In this document: positions 63,992 through 64,000 of the stretch, one piece after another
Position numbering within the stretch: the first letter of the stretch is position 1
How the letters are laid out: each line of letters begins with the position of its first letter
Origin: JACRLW01 sp046349595
Lineage (GTDB): Bacteria > Planctomycetota > UBA1135 > UBA2386
Assembly (NCBI GenBank): GCA_046349595.1
Contig: JAXMCA010000002.1
Location: 1,922,001-1,986,000, forward strand
Direction: 5' to 3'
DNA: 64,000 nt
Program-made: the position numbers and the translations under genes
Notes under the pieces: model-generated
The model's database searches: none
Told to the model about the DNA's origin: nothing
The model's input: the letters and a program-made list of their open reading frames with translations, nothing else

Positions 63992-64000
63992 ACTCAGGGC

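Overview
This 64 kb window is very G+C-rich. Its gene families point to a member of the Planctomycetota: two DUF1549/DUF1553 + DUF1501 gene pairs, planctomycete-type cytochrome c domains, several Ser/Thr kinases with propeller or TPR tails, many secreted proteins of unknown role, and ECF sigma factors carrying long C-terminal extensions. The taxon is inferred from families only; there is no rRNA here. I found no IS element, prophage or CRISPR array. Gaps are short (all below 300 bases) and 42 protein genes plus one tRNA are supported.

Layout. 1-3.3 kb: end of a DUF1549/DUF1553 gene coupled to a DUF1501 gene. 3.3-6.9 kb: small secreted protein, DUF4143-type ATPase, tRNA-Val and an unknown one-TM protein. 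7.0-9.9 kb: a sigma factor fused through a membrane helix to a large carboxypeptidase-regulatory-like (CarboxypepD_reg) exterior. 10-16 kb: unknown, HEAT-repeat and two TPR proteins. 16-24 kb: exported hydrolases and redox proteins (GH29 fucosidase, di-haem peroxidase, M1 peptidase, DUF1080 protein) plus a DUF374 acyltransferase. 23.9-27.3 kb: a compact Mla/MCE lipid-transport operon. 27-39.8 kb: methyltransferases, FmdB zinc ribbon, subtilase, kinase/propeller protein and a NarL-type two-component pair. 39.8-44.2 kb: second DUF1501/DUF1553 pair. 44.3-46.7 kb: hybrid histidine kinase. 46.7-54.8 kb: a complete cbb3 oxidase locus (safE, ccoI, ccoS, fused ccoNO, ccoQ, ccoP, ccoG), with a P2-type cation ATPase translationally coupled to ccoG. 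57.6-63.9 kb: TPR Ser/Thr kinase, a convergent ECF sigma factor, then a second membrane-tethered sigma fusion.

Four observations stand out. First, two unrelated-in-detail proteins share the plan sigma2-sigma4 / TM helix / extracytoplasmic CarboxypepD_reg-like modules, which would make them membrane-held sigma factors with their own sensor. Second, two 137-nt structured repeats sit immediately after stop codons (28453-28589 and 63855-63991), in the sense of the gene. Third, eleven genes have a TANNNT-like hexamer 6-9 nt before the start codon and no Shine-Dalgarno, which suggests widespread leaderless transcription; this also fixes several otherwise ambiguous starts. Fourth, three different secreted proteins end in the same C-terminal module, a candidate sorting or anchoring domain. 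Gene 3' ends often carry GC-rich stem-loops without a U tract, and convergent genes place both stop codons inside one short hairpin.
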